Of a stretch of 24,092 nt of DNA, positions 13,926-21,500 are shown piece by piece. A program made the position numbers and the translations under genes. The stretch's first letter is position 1; every line of letters begins with the position of its first letter. The stretch covers positions 1 through 24,092 of the forward strand of contig DIXP01000017.1 in NCBI GenBank assembly GCA_002436065.1, given 5' to 3'. Source of the DNA: Chloroflexi bacterium UBA6077. GTDB taxonomy: Bacteria > Chloroflexota > UBA6077. The notes beneath the pieces are model-generated. The model saw nothing but the letters and a program-made list of their open reading frames with translations, did not search any database and had not been told where the DNA came from.

Positions 13926-14597
13926 TCAGGTCAGTTCTCCCACGACCCTAGCGATGGCCGAGCGAGCCAGGACGACCGGCAACCCCGTCTCTCGCCTGAC
14001 CAACTCCTTCATCGCCAGGGTATAGCCGAAGCAATCCATGACGATCAGGCTCACGTTCTCGCGTGCCAACTCCAGTGCCGCCGCCTCGATCCTGGCAGGA
14101 TCGCCGTACGGGTCGGCTGGAGCAACTGAGGTCTCCACTCCGACCTCGCTCCACTTGCTCCTCGCCTGCTCTACCTGGGCCGGTAGCGGCGTCATCACCC
14201 CCACCTTTCGCCCCTCCGCAATCCCTCTCACCAAGTTGTATAGGATGGGCTGCGGTCGAACCAATGGCTTCCTGCTCTCTAGCGGCGGGAACGCCCCCGT
14301 ACACATCAGCAGGACTACGTCCATTTCCCGGGCGTTCATCTCATCGATACGCTTCTGAACCAATGGAACGATGTGCCTCTTGGCCACGGTCACCGAGGAA
14401 CCGTCGCCCAGGACCGTAATGAGAAGGTATTCACCCGGCTCCGGCGCCATGGCCTGAACTTCGGCCTTGCTCAACCCGTCCAGTGCCCCTGCCTCGAGGA
14501 GCTCGTAACCACCTCCGAGGATCTGGCCGATCTCAGTCACCAATCCATCCGGTCGAGGTGTGGCCCCTATTGTCACCACACCAATGCGCTTTGCCAT
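13926..14597 (-). CDS. AroM family protein
   Basis: AroM family (Pfam AroM). The E. coli member is co-regulated with shikimate kinase aroL but its function is unknown; the family resembles Asp/Glu/hydantoin racemases. The 223 residues start at ATG 14597, behind gggagggcagag; the same frame stays open further upstream but there overlaps the DUF1177 gene. Visible motifs: KRIGVVTIGATPRPD (N-terminal), MCTGAFPP with Cys99, GVMTPLPAQ (133-141) and MDCFGYT with Cys189. The two cysteines, each in a loop after a hydrophobic strand, sit where the racemase superfamily keeps its two catalytic thiols, so an isomerase or lyase role is plausible. It is the last gene of the nine-gene operon, 11 nt after DUF1177. 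Confidence 0.88.
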   Translation of the reverse strand: MAKRIGVVTIGATPRPDGLVTEIGQILGGGYELLEAGALDGLSKAEVQAMAPEPGEYLLITVLGDGSSVTVAKRHIVPLVQKRIDEMNAREMDVVLLMCTGAFPPLESRKPLVRPQPILYNLVRGIAEGRKVGVMTPLPAQVEQARSKWSEVGVETSVAPADPYGDPARIEAAALELARENVSLIVMDCFGYTLAMKELVRRETGLPVVLARSAIARVVGELT

Positions 14598-14608
14598 CTC
14601 TGCCCTCC

Positions 14609-15541
14609 CTAACACCCTTTCGCCTGAAGCCGCCCCAGCGGCCCGTATGTGCGCTGTAATAGACCCCACTCCTCCTCGTCGAAGAAGGAGCAACGGCCCG
14701 CCCCAAACTCCTTGGCCACTTCGATGCTGAATCGCGCTGCCAACTCCAGGTCGGCCACGTTGTTGGCGCCCGTCGCACAACCCGGAACGGCCACCGCCGA
14801 CGTGATCGCCAGCCCCACCACTGGGCTGGACGTTACGGTGCACGGCTGCATTATGGAGTTCAAGTGATACAGCCCGTTCCCGTACGGAGTGATGTCCTGA
14901 GTCGTGATGGGTAGTACGTGGGGAGCATCCCCGGTCACGTTGCACAGCAGATCCAGGAGGTCTTCACTCACCCGAAGCACGTACCCCTCTTTCACGGTCG
15001 GGCTGATCGCTACGCCTCTGTAGTTGAGTATCCGGTTGCCCTTGGTTGCGTCGATAGACAGGATCGCCTCCATTCGAGCGTCTACCTCGTGCTCCAGAGC
15101 CACCCGTTGGGTCACCAGAGACCCCATGAACGGAACGGGGTTGTGAGGACGGGTCGGGGAAAAGGGGCAGATGTGGGTCGTGATCACAACGTCTCCCGGC
15201 AGCCTGTCTTCGCGTGCGGCCATGTCCGCGAGCTTCAGCGCACATGCCACGGCGACTATCGCTCCGTCTGCGTCGGACACCAGCCCAATTCTCTCCGGCC
15301 TCGCTCCAATGCCTCCCAGTTTTCCGACAATGCCGGTGGTAGGCGCCGCCCCGCCCGAGGATCTTCCGCCACTTCCTGGAACCACAACGCGCAGGAAGTC
15401 AGTGTAGCCTGTGTCCCCATTCACACGTCGCATCGACACGTCGCGGAGCCCACGGTCCCGTAGCAAGCTCAAGACCGCCGCGCCGTCCACGGTCGCGCTG
15501 TCCAGCAATTCGTAGCTCTCGATCACCTGCTTCATCGTCAT
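14609..15541 (-). CDS. DUF1177 family protein
   Basis: A 310-residue cytoplasmic protein of the DUF1177 family; its reaction is not known to me. It has no signal peptide or membrane helix. Notable segments are GIVGKLGGIGARPERIGLVSDADGAI, DVVITTHICPFSPTRPHNPVPFMGS (with His and Cys that could bind a metal or act in catalysis), AILSIDATKGNRI, and the C-terminal VPGCATGANNVADLELAARF. The glycine-rich core and the DGAI and ITTHICP motifs suggest an enzyme with a hydrolase- or peptidase-like core, but that is a guess. ATG 15541 is used, with ATG 15535 also possible; the ribosome site is weak (gagcagg), so translation may be coupled to the racemase gene that ends 13 nt upstream. DUF1177 and AroM genes are, as I recall, often adjacent in other bacteria. 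Confidence 0.85.
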   Translation of the reverse strand: MTMKQVIESYELLDSATVDGAAVLSLLRDRGLRDVSMRRVNGDTGYTDFLRVVVPGSGGRSSGGAAPTTGIVGKLGGIGARPERIGLVSDADGAIVAVACALKLADMAAREDRLPGDVVITTHICPFSPTRPHNPVPFMGSLVTQRVALEHEVDARMEAILSIDATKGNRILNYRGVAISPTVKEGYVLRVSEDLLDLLCNVTGDAPHVLPITTQDITPYGNGLYHLNSIMQPCTVTSSPVVGLAITSAVAVPGCATGANNVADLELAARFSIEVAKEFGAGRCSFFDEEEWGLLQRTYGPLGRLQAKGC

Positions 15542-15554
15542 CGCGCCTGCTCGT

Positions 15555-16220
15555 CTACTCTCCAGATCTCATGGTCAGCAGCGCGTGCGAGGCAAATAGC
15601 CCGCACGCCACAACCGGATCAATGGTCGGTATCCCGTACTCCTTTGCGATCAGCGGGGCGACGCCGCTTGTCGCCATGGCGCCGCAAGCCAGCGCGATAG
15701 CGCCCACGCCCAGTTCTCGGGCCCTCGCGACGGTGTCGAGCACGGACTGACGTCCTTCGGCCGTTACCAGGTCCGGGGCGATCCGCACCCCCGAAGGAAC
15801 CAGGTAAGCTACCATCGACGAACCCAGGATTCTGGCGATCACGTCAGGCGGTTCTCCGGTAAGCCCTAGAACGCAAATCCTGTCGGTGTAGGCGCGCGCG
15901 GCAGTTGCCACCGCCGACCCCGCCCCGATAACCGGAATGCGCAGCGTCTGTCGCAAGCTGGCCACTGCCGGGTCCGCGCAGCAGGTGATCACGATCGCGT
16001 CCACTTCTGGCGCCAGCCGCTCCGCCAGCCGCACGATCTTAGGCTCCGCTATCCTCTGGGTGCGGTCGTCATAGATGCCCTCGAATTGGTCCGGGATACA
16101 GTGGCTGTGTAGCTCCAATCCCGGATACTGCCGCTCGATGATTCGGCCGTGAACCCCCAGTTCGACTGGATCCTCCACTGTCAGAACTCGGATCAAGCCT
16201 ACTCGTGGTTTCCTAACCAT
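15555..16220 (-). CDS. Asp/Glu/hydantoin racemase family protein
   Basis: A cofactor-independent racemase of the Asp/Glu/hydantoin racemase superfamily, expected to invert a carbon next to a carbonyl in an amino acid or a 5-substituted hydantoin. The 221 residues (ATG 16220, ggag about 9 nt upstream) carry both expected catalytic cysteines: IVITCCADPAV (Cys80 or Cys81) and IALACGAMA (Cys179). Also visible are the N-terminal GLIRVLT strand and IPVIGAGSA (95-103). The TCCADPA form resembles hydantoin racemase rather than MurI. Spacing is 32 nt from the DUF917 gene before it and 13 nt to DUF1177. Together with DUF917 this points to a hydantoin- or thiohydantoin-like substrate, which is inference. 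Confidence 0.88.
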   Translation of the reverse strand: MVRKPRVGLIRVLTVEDPVELGVHGRIIERQYPGLELHSHCIPDQFEGIYDDRTQRIAEPKIVRLAERLAPEVDAIVITCCADPAVASLRQTLRIPVIGAGSAVATAARAYTDRICVLGLTGEPPDVIARILGSSMVAYLVPSGVRIAPDLVTAEGRQSVLDTVARARELGVGAIALACGAMATSGVAPLIAKEYGIPTIDPVVACGLFASHALLTMRSGE

Positions 16221-16252
16221 GGTTCCGCTCCACAGATCCCTTCAGTGATGAG

Positions 16253-17374
16253 CTATCCCATCAACTGTTCGATGGGGACGTAATCGATGTCGAAGCCGAA
16301 GTGTCGCGGCCCGAGGATGCCCACACCAGCCGGCGTCCTGAACGCCTCCCTGGCCCTGACACCCACCACTGCCAGCTCACTTCCCTCCTTCACCATGTTG
16401 TTGGTGAGAGGCTCGCCGTTCGGGCGTTCCATCAACACGATCATGTCGGGTGCAGTGACGAAGGGTTTCTCGTCCTTCCAGGAAACGAGACTCTCGTTCT
16501 TGAACCATATCTTCATCTCGTGTCCCGCGAACGCGCCTTGCCCCCTGATCACGTGCTCGCCCCAATAGAAGCCACCACGGTTCTCCCCGGTTTCCCGAAC
16601 GACAGTCCCTTCGAACAGAAGCCATCCTCCCACGCTCTTAACAGCGGCCTCCACGGGGTCCGTACCGCTTTCCCGCGCTTGGCGAATGTCCCTCCCTAAC
16701 TCCAGGCACTCCGTCATCGTGTTACGCACTACGATCTGCTTCATCTCCTGCCCCTGGAGCAGGAATCCTGCGAGGGCAGTGTTCCCGAAACTCGCCACGG
16801 CCATGTGCCGGGCGAACCGTTCCGCCATCTCGTAGCTGACGGTCTGTTTTATCAGACAGACATTGCCCCACCGGTCCACCGTCGCCATGGGCCAAATTGG
16901 CTTCCCAGCCAGACACGGAGTCGTCATCGAGACCTCGGGAATCGCCCTGCCGACGTAGTCGCCATCAACGACCAGCAGGCCACCCCTCGCAGCGGTCGCG
17001 ATCGCCGCCGAGCTGTTTCCAGCGCCTATCTCCGGTGGCACGACTACCCGGATCGCGTGGCCGGTGTACTCCGACAGCTCTCCAATCACCTTCACCTGGT
17101 CCAATTCCGCTGGCCCCAGACCCAGCCGCTCTTTCTCGGCAACCATCTCCGGCGTGGGTGGCGCTGTGGTACCGGTGCGGCTGATCCTGACACACCAGGC
17201 CTCGTCGGGGATCTCATCGACATCTATCCAACCGGGCTTCCGGCCAGCGCTCAACTGCGTCCGGAGCAATTCGGCTCCTTCCACGGGGCTTCCGCCGCCC
17301 CCTGTCCCGAAGAACACGCAACCTCGCACGAAATCCTCGACGTCCTGGTTGGTCGCCAGTGTCCTCGTGGCCAT
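16253..17374 (-). CDS. DUF917 family protein (S-methyl-thiohydantoin desulfurase-like), copy 1
   Basis: A DUF917 family protein of 373 residues, cytoplasmic. As I recall, Pfam now names the two halves of this family S-methyl-thiohydantoin desulfurase N- and C-terminal domains, and members often sit beside hydantoinase/oxoprolinase genes. The N-terminal signature FFGTGGGGSP (21-30) is present, as are PPEIGAGNSSAA (112-123), VDGDYVGRAIPE (about 135-146) and the C-terminal GPRHFGFDIDYVPIEQL. ATG 17374 follows aaggggg by about 10 nt. It lies 74 nt after the second permease and 32 nt before the racemase. The protein resembles the operon's first gene product end to end but is clearly diverged, so the two may act on different intermediates or form a hetero-oligomer. 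Confidence 0.88.
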   Translation of the reverse strand: MATRTLATNQDVEDFVRGCVFFGTGGGGSPVEGAELLRTQLSAGRKPGWIDVDEIPDEAWCVRISRTGTTAPPTPEMVAEKERLGLGPAELDQVKVIGELSEYTGHAIRVVVPPEIGAGNSSAAIATAARGGLLVVDGDYVGRAIPEVSMTTPCLAGKPIWPMATVDRWGNVCLIKQTVSYEMAERFARHMAVASFGNTALAGFLLQGQEMKQIVVRNTMTECLELGRDIRQARESGTDPVEAAVKSVGGWLLFEGTVVRETGENRGGFYWGEHVIRGQGAFAGHEMKIWFKNESLVSWKDEKPFVTAPDMIVLMERPNGEPLTNNMVKEGSELAVVGVRAREAFRTPAGVGILGPRHFGFDIDYVPIEQLMG

Positions 17375-17448
17375 TCGTCAATTTCCCCCTTCGATAATCT
17401 TCAGACTGCCGCGGTCCGACGATGAGTGCCCTTGCTCACACGCCGGCG

Positions 17449-18264
17449 TCATCCCCCACTCCCCCAGTACAGCGCCTCCAGCCCCACCAGTTTCTGGGTG
17501 GTCAGGACGACCACCACCGCCATCAGGATACTTATCGTCGACACGGCGGCCGCGGTGGGATCGAACTGGAAGCGCAGATAGTCGAACAACTGGATCGGCA
17601 GGGGCGTATCGCCCACGGCCGCCAGCAGCAGCGACATGGCGAACTGGTCGAACGACGTGATGAAGGCGAATACGGCCCCGGAGATCACGCCTCCCTTGAT
17701 GAGGGGTAACGTCACCTCCCAGAAGGTCCTGAAAGGGCCGGCCCCGAGGCTCCTCGACACCTCCTCCAGAGCGTTGTTGAAGTTGTATAGTCCTGTGGAG
17801 ACAGTCAGGAACACGTACGGCAGCACGATCAGAACATGCCCGATCAGCAGCCCTATGAAGGTTCTGGCGCCCATGCCCACCCCATAGTAGTAGAGAAGCA
17901 GGGCGATGCCCGTCAGGATGGATGGAAACAACAGGGGAGAGATCATCAGCGCGCGCATCAGATCCCTGTGACGCCCAGAGTAGCGAACTACGTACAGCGC
18001 AGCGGCCGTGCCGATTACGACGCTCACCGCCGTTGCGACGAAGCCCAGTCGCAAGCTGAAGAGGAAGGAATCGACGAACGGCTTGCTGTTGAAGAACTTC
18101 TCGAACCACCTCAGGGAGAACCCTTGTGGCGGGAAGGTGAGGTACTCCCCGGAGTTGAAGGCTGCCAGTACCACTATCACCATGGGGGTGAGCAGGAACA
18201 GGTAGATCGCCACCACAGACGCCTGGAAGAAGAACCTGCCCCATGAGAACGGCTTCTTTCGCAT
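17449..18264 (-). CDS. ABC transporter permease (PotC-like)
   Basis: An inner-membrane permease of a polyamine/opine/iron-type ABC importer. It has 271 residues and about six helices; the first is AIYLFLLTPMVIVVLAAFNS, and the PotC-like PPQGFSLRWFEKFF periplasmic segment follows it. The EAA loop that docks the ATPase is EEVSRSLGAGPFRTFWEVTL (about 170-190). ATG 18264 overlaps the stop codon of the upstream permease by one base (tgATG), so the two are translationally coupled. The longer open frame beyond this start is out of frame with that gene and is not real. It works with the permease, ATPase and binding protein encoded upstream. Confidence 0.92.
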   Translation of the reverse strand: MRKKPFSWGRFFFQASVVAIYLFLLTPMVIVVLAAFNSGEYLTFPPQGFSLRWFEKFFNSKPFVDSFLFSLRLGFVATAVSVVIGTAAALYVVRYSGRHRDLMRALMISPLLFPSILTGIALLLYYYGVGMGARTFIGLLIGHVLIVLPYVFLTVSTGLYNFNNALEEVSRSLGAGPFRTFWEVTLPLIKGGVISGAVFAFITSFDQFAMSLLLAAVGDTPLPIQLFDYLRFQFDPTAAAVSTISILMAVVVVLTTQKLVGLEALYWGSGG

Positions 18265-19157
18265 CACGCTATCCCCTTCATGGCCCTGTTCATGAACTTC
18301 ATAAACAGCACGATCACCAGAAGGCTGGTGACGAATAGTATCAGCGCCAGCGCCGCGCCCCCCGGCCAGTTGAATAGCTCTATCACCTGCTGTACAACCA
18401 GCATCGGGGTGATGATGACCTTGAAGCCTCCGACCAGGATTGGGAGTACGTAGGAGGACACGGTCATCACGAAGACCAGAATGCTGCCCGAAAGCACCCC
18501 CGGCAAGCTCAGAGGAACCACTACATCGACGAAAGACCTCCACCGTGTGGCCCCCAGGCTCTGCGCCATGCTTTCGAGATCGGGATTGATGGTCTGTATA
18601 CTCCCGGACAGGGAGAGGACCATGTAGGGAAGGAACACGTGAACCAAGGCCACCATCACTCCGAAATGGTTGTACATCAAGGGCAGCGGGCCTTTGATCA
18701 GGCCGGCATTCAACAACGTCTCGTTGATTAGTCCGTGGTCCGCTAGGATGATCATCCAGCCGTAGCTTCGAATCACCACTCCTACCAGGAGCGGCGAGAG
18801 CACTGCGCAGAACAGTACTCCCTTGTACTTTGATCGCGTTCTCGTCAGGTGATAAGCGAGCGGATAGCCGAGAACGAGGCAGATGATGGTGGCTCCTACC
18901 CCAAACAGCATCGTCCTCCACAGCACATCCCATGTGTAAGGATCCAGGATGTACTTGGCGTAGTTGCCCAACGTCAGCGGCATGCTGTACGCCACTGTCT
19001 TGCCGGGCGTGAGGAAACTGACGAGGACCATGTTCACGTATGGAAGCGCGAAGAACAGGAACAGGAGGAACATCGTCGGGGCGATCAGCAACGAGGCGGG
19101 GGCGACCCGACGCGCTTGCCTGGCCGGCTTGCCGGGCAGCGACACTTGCGCCTGCAT
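18264..19157 (-). CDS. ABC transporter permease (PotB-like)
   Basis: First permease of the polyamine-type importer, 297 residues with about six membrane helices. A basic N-terminal tail is followed by the helix SLLIAPTMFLLFLFFALPY, then the periplasmic stretch typical of PotB (TLGNYAKYILDPYTWDVLWR). The EAA docking loop is ESMAQSLGATRWRSFVDVVV (about 204-224). ATG 19157 has gggaggt 8 nt upstream. It ends by overlapping the next permease gene by one base. The heterodimer of the two permeases is the usual PotBC arrangement. Confidence 0.92.
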   Translation of the reverse strand: MQAQVSLPGKPARQARRVAPASLLIAPTMFLLFLFFALPYVNMVLVSFLTPGKTVAYSMPLTLGNYAKYILDPYTWDVLWRTMLFGVGATIICLVLGYPLAYHLTRTRSKYKGVLFCAVLSPLLVGVVIRSYGWMIILADHGLINETLLNAGLIKGPLPLMYNHFGVMVALVHVFLPYMVLSLSGSIQTINPDLESMAQSLGATRWRSFVDVVVPLSLPGVLSGSILVFVMTVSSYVLPILVGGFKVIITPMLVVQQVIELFNWPGGAALALILFVTSLLVIVLFMKFMNRAMKGIA

Positions 19158-19202
19158 ATCAGTAGACCTCCCAGGTCGAGAGTTGCGGTGGGTACGCGCA
19201 GG

Positions 19203-20267
19203 TCACCCAGTCACCAGCCACGCGCTTTCCGGAGCGAAGCTGGCGAACACTGGCTGGTCCACATCGAAGAGGTCCTCCGGGCTGGCCTGCACCCGGAAGA
19301 GGGCGTCAGCCCCCAGTGAGATCCGGTAGTCGATGATATTGCCGAGGTACGCTCGCGCCTGCACTCGCCCCTCAACGCTGTTCCACTGCGGGCGGGCGTC
19401 GCGCGAACGGGATAGGCGGATTGACTCCGGGCGCACGGCCATGTACCGGTCCGTCTTCGTCCCCTCTTCGCGCCAGATGCAGAGGAGATCCCCCACAGCC
19501 GAACTCACCAGGCAGAGGCTTCCCTGCCGCTCCTTGACGGCAACAGGCAAGAAGTTCGTCAGACCTATGAAGTCCGCTACCCGACGAGTCCGGGGGTTCC
19601 TATAGACATCGAAAGCGTCGCCAAGGTGATCAATCTTGCCGTCGAACATTACCGCCACGCTGTCGGCGATCACCATCGCCTCCGCCTGGTCATGCGTGAC
19701 GTACATCGTGGTGATCCCGATGTCCTTCTGCAGCGATCGAATGTAGAAGCGCATCTCCTCGCGCAGCTTGGCGTCCAGGTTCGCCAGCGGCTCGTCCAGC
19801 AGCAGTAGGTCCGGCGAGATCACCAGCGCCCGGGCCAGCGCAACTCGCTGCTGCTGCCCCCCGCTAAGCTGTCTCGGATACCTCGCCTCCATTCCCTTCA
19901 GTTGGACCCTCCCGAGCACCTCGGCCACTCGCTTCTCGATCTCCGGCTTGGCCACCTTCCTCATCCTGAGTCCGTAGGCGACGTTCTCGGCCACGGTCAT
20001 GTGCGGAAACAACGCGTAACTCTGGAATACCATCCCGATGTTTCGCTTCTCAGGAGGGAGAGTCGTAACCTCGTGATCTCCGAAGTAGATGAACCCCTCG
20101 TCAGGCACCTCGAACCCCGCGATGCACCTGAGCGTCGTTGTCTTTCCGCACCCGCTTGGGCCAAGCAGGGCGATCAGCTCTCCATCCGCTACCTCCAGGT
20201 CCTGCCTGTCAACCGCAGTCACCGTGCCGAACCTCTTCGTCAAACCACTCAATCGCAAGACAGCCAT
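19203..20267 (-). CDS. ABC transporter ATP-binding protein (PotA-like)
   Basis: The ATPase that powers the importer, 354 residues, peripheral to the inner membrane. Motifs: Walker A GPSGCGKT (36-43), Q-loop Gln82 (VFQSYALFP), signature LSGGQ (134-138), Walker B LLLLDEP (154-160) and switch His192 (VTHDQAEAM). A TOBE-type C-terminal domain of about 100 residues follows, with AVRPESIRL. This is the standard PotA/UgpC/FbpC layout and length. ATG 20267 is chosen because gaggagag lies directly upstream; the open frame beyond it has no ribosome site. It lies 95 nt after the binding-protein gene and 45 nt before the first permease. Confidence 0.94.
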   Translation of the reverse strand: MAVLRLSGLTKRFGTVTAVDRQDLEVADGELIALLGPSGCGKTTTLRCIAGFEVPDEGFIYFGDHEVTTLPPEKRNIGMVFQSYALFPHMTVAENVAYGLRMRKVAKPEIEKRVAEVLGRVQLKGMEARYPRQLSGGQQQRVALARALVISPDLLLLDEPLANLDAKLREEMRFYIRSLQKDIGITTMYVTHDQAEAMVIADSVAVMFDGKIDHLGDAFDVYRNPRTRRVADFIGLTNFLPVAVKERQGSLCLVSSAVGDLLCIWREEGTKTDRYMAVRPESIRLSRSRDARPQWNSVEGRVQARAYLGNIIDYRISLGADALFRVQASPEDLFDVDQPVFASFAPESAWLVTG

Positions 20268-20362
20268 ATGCTCTCCTCGTGAGCCTTCGACACGCGCATC
20301 CAGTGCGCATGCCTCACTCGATCCAAGCTGTATAATGTGATGCGCTGACATCTCCAACTCCC

Positions 20363-21448
20363 CTAGCCGGAGATCTCCTTGTTCCAGCGCTCGGTTATCG
20401 CTTCCTTGTTATCGTTAGCCTTGTCCCAGTTCCACTTCAAGATCTCCTTCATCCGGTCTCCAGAGATCGGGATGTCCTTCTGGAGATCGGACGGTATCGC
20501 AGCGTTCTTGTTCGCTGGAGATATGAAGTAGCCGGTTATCCACTTTTCCTGCACGGGCTTCGAAAGCTGGTAGTTTATGTAGGCATAGGCCAGCTCCTTA
20601 TTCTGGCTACCCTTGGTGACGTTGTGGTCCTGCTCGAACATGAAGAGTCCTTCGGTAGGCGTGACATACTCCAGGTTGATCCCCTGCTTCTTCAGTCTTG
20701 CCACCGCGGCCAGGTCCTGCACGCCTATGCTTATCTCCCCCTGCGTGAGCAGCTTTTCCATGTCGCCAGAGAAGTCCGTCTGCTTGAAGGGCTTCAGCTC
20801 CTTTATCTTCTGGAAGGCCACGTCGTAGTCATCCTCGCCCTTCCCCCACACCTTTGCGGTGAGCAAGAAGAACATCAACCCAGCGGAATTGGTGATCGTG
20901 TACAGACCGATCTGGCCTTTGTACTCCGGATTCCACAGGTCCTTCCACGACTTGGGCGGGTTCGGGACCTTGTCCTTTCGGTAGGCGAGCCCAATCGGCT
21001 GCATCATAGCCAGCACGCCATTGTCGCCAGGGTTGCGGGCGATGTCGTACGTTTCCTTCAGGTTTGGAACCTTGTCGGCAGGTATATCGATGAAGTACCC
21101 TTCCCGCCTCAACTGTGCGGCGAAGATCTCATTGAACATCGCGATGTCATAGGGGGGGTTCTCGACGCCCGCGGCCCGCAACTGCGCCATCCAGTCCTTC
21201 GCGAGGCCAACTGCAAGTTGGATCGTGCAGTTGTTCTGCTTCTCGAAGTCGGGGATGACCTCCTTGCGCATGAACTCCTCCCAGGCCCCGCCGTAGCTGG
21301 TCACTGTGAGGGTCTTGGGGCTCGAAGAAGCTGGGGATTGGCCACAACCTGTCATGGCCAGCGGAGCCAGCGCCGCGGTTCCAACTGCCAAGCCTGCATA
21401 TGTCAGGAATTGGCGACGGCTAATGGTCTTCCTTGAGAACGAGTCCAT
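20363..21448 (-). CDS. ABC transporter substrate-binding protein (PotD-like), Tat lipoprotein
   Basis: The extracytoplasmic binding protein of the importer, 361 residues. The N-terminus has a twin-arginine motif SRRQFL (Arg11-Arg12) and a hydrophobic stretch, then LAMTGC (lipid anchor Cys35), so it is likely Tat-exported and lipid-anchored. The mature part starts with KTLTVTSYGGAWEEFMR and contains PKSWKDLWNPEYKGQIGLY, both typical of the PotD/spermidine-putrescine-like binding proteins. ATG 21448 has aaggagg 5 nt upstream. Ligand cannot be read from sequence: the fold serves polyamines, opines, thiamine, iron and other compounds. Its operon of DUF917, racemase, DUF1177 and AroM genes argues against simple spermidine uptake. 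Confidence 0.92.
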   Translation of the reverse strand: MDSFSRKTISRRQFLTYAGLAVGTAALAPLAMTGCGQSPASSSPKTLTVTSYGGAWEEFMRKEVIPDFEKQNNCTIQLAVGLAKDWMAQLRAAGVENPPYDIAMFNEIFAAQLRREGYFIDIPADKVPNLKETYDIARNPGDNGVLAMMQPIGLAYRKDKVPNPPKSWKDLWNPEYKGQIGLYTITNSAGLMFFLLTAKVWGKGEDDYDVAFQKIKELKPFKQTDFSGDMEKLLTQGEISIGVQDLAAVARLKKQGINLEYVTPTEGLFMFEQDHNVTKGSQNKELAYAYINYQLSKPVQEKWITGYFISPANKNAAIPSDLQKDIPISGDRMKEILKWNWDKANDNKEAITERWNKEISG

Positions 21449-21500
21449 CCGTACCCTCCTTCTTAGCTCCTACTTCAGGCGCTTCGTTTTTGATAATTCC

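Noticed and set aside
14598..14945. Upstream extension of the AroM frame
   Set aside because: It overlaps the DUF1177 gene in another frame; a good ribosome site and the family N-terminus are at ATG 14597.
18265..18933. Upstream extension of the second permease frame
   Set aside because: It overlaps the first permease in another frame; the real start is the coupled tgATG at 18264.
20624..21436. Plus-strand frame of 270 residues opposite the binding-protein gene
   Set aside because: Antisense shadow of a gene with clear Tat signal, lipobox and PotD-like motifs; no ribosome site.
20363..21448. Calling the transporter a spermidine/putrescine importer outright
   Set aside because: The fold and layout match PotABCD, but this family carries many ligands and the operon partners do not fit polyamine use.
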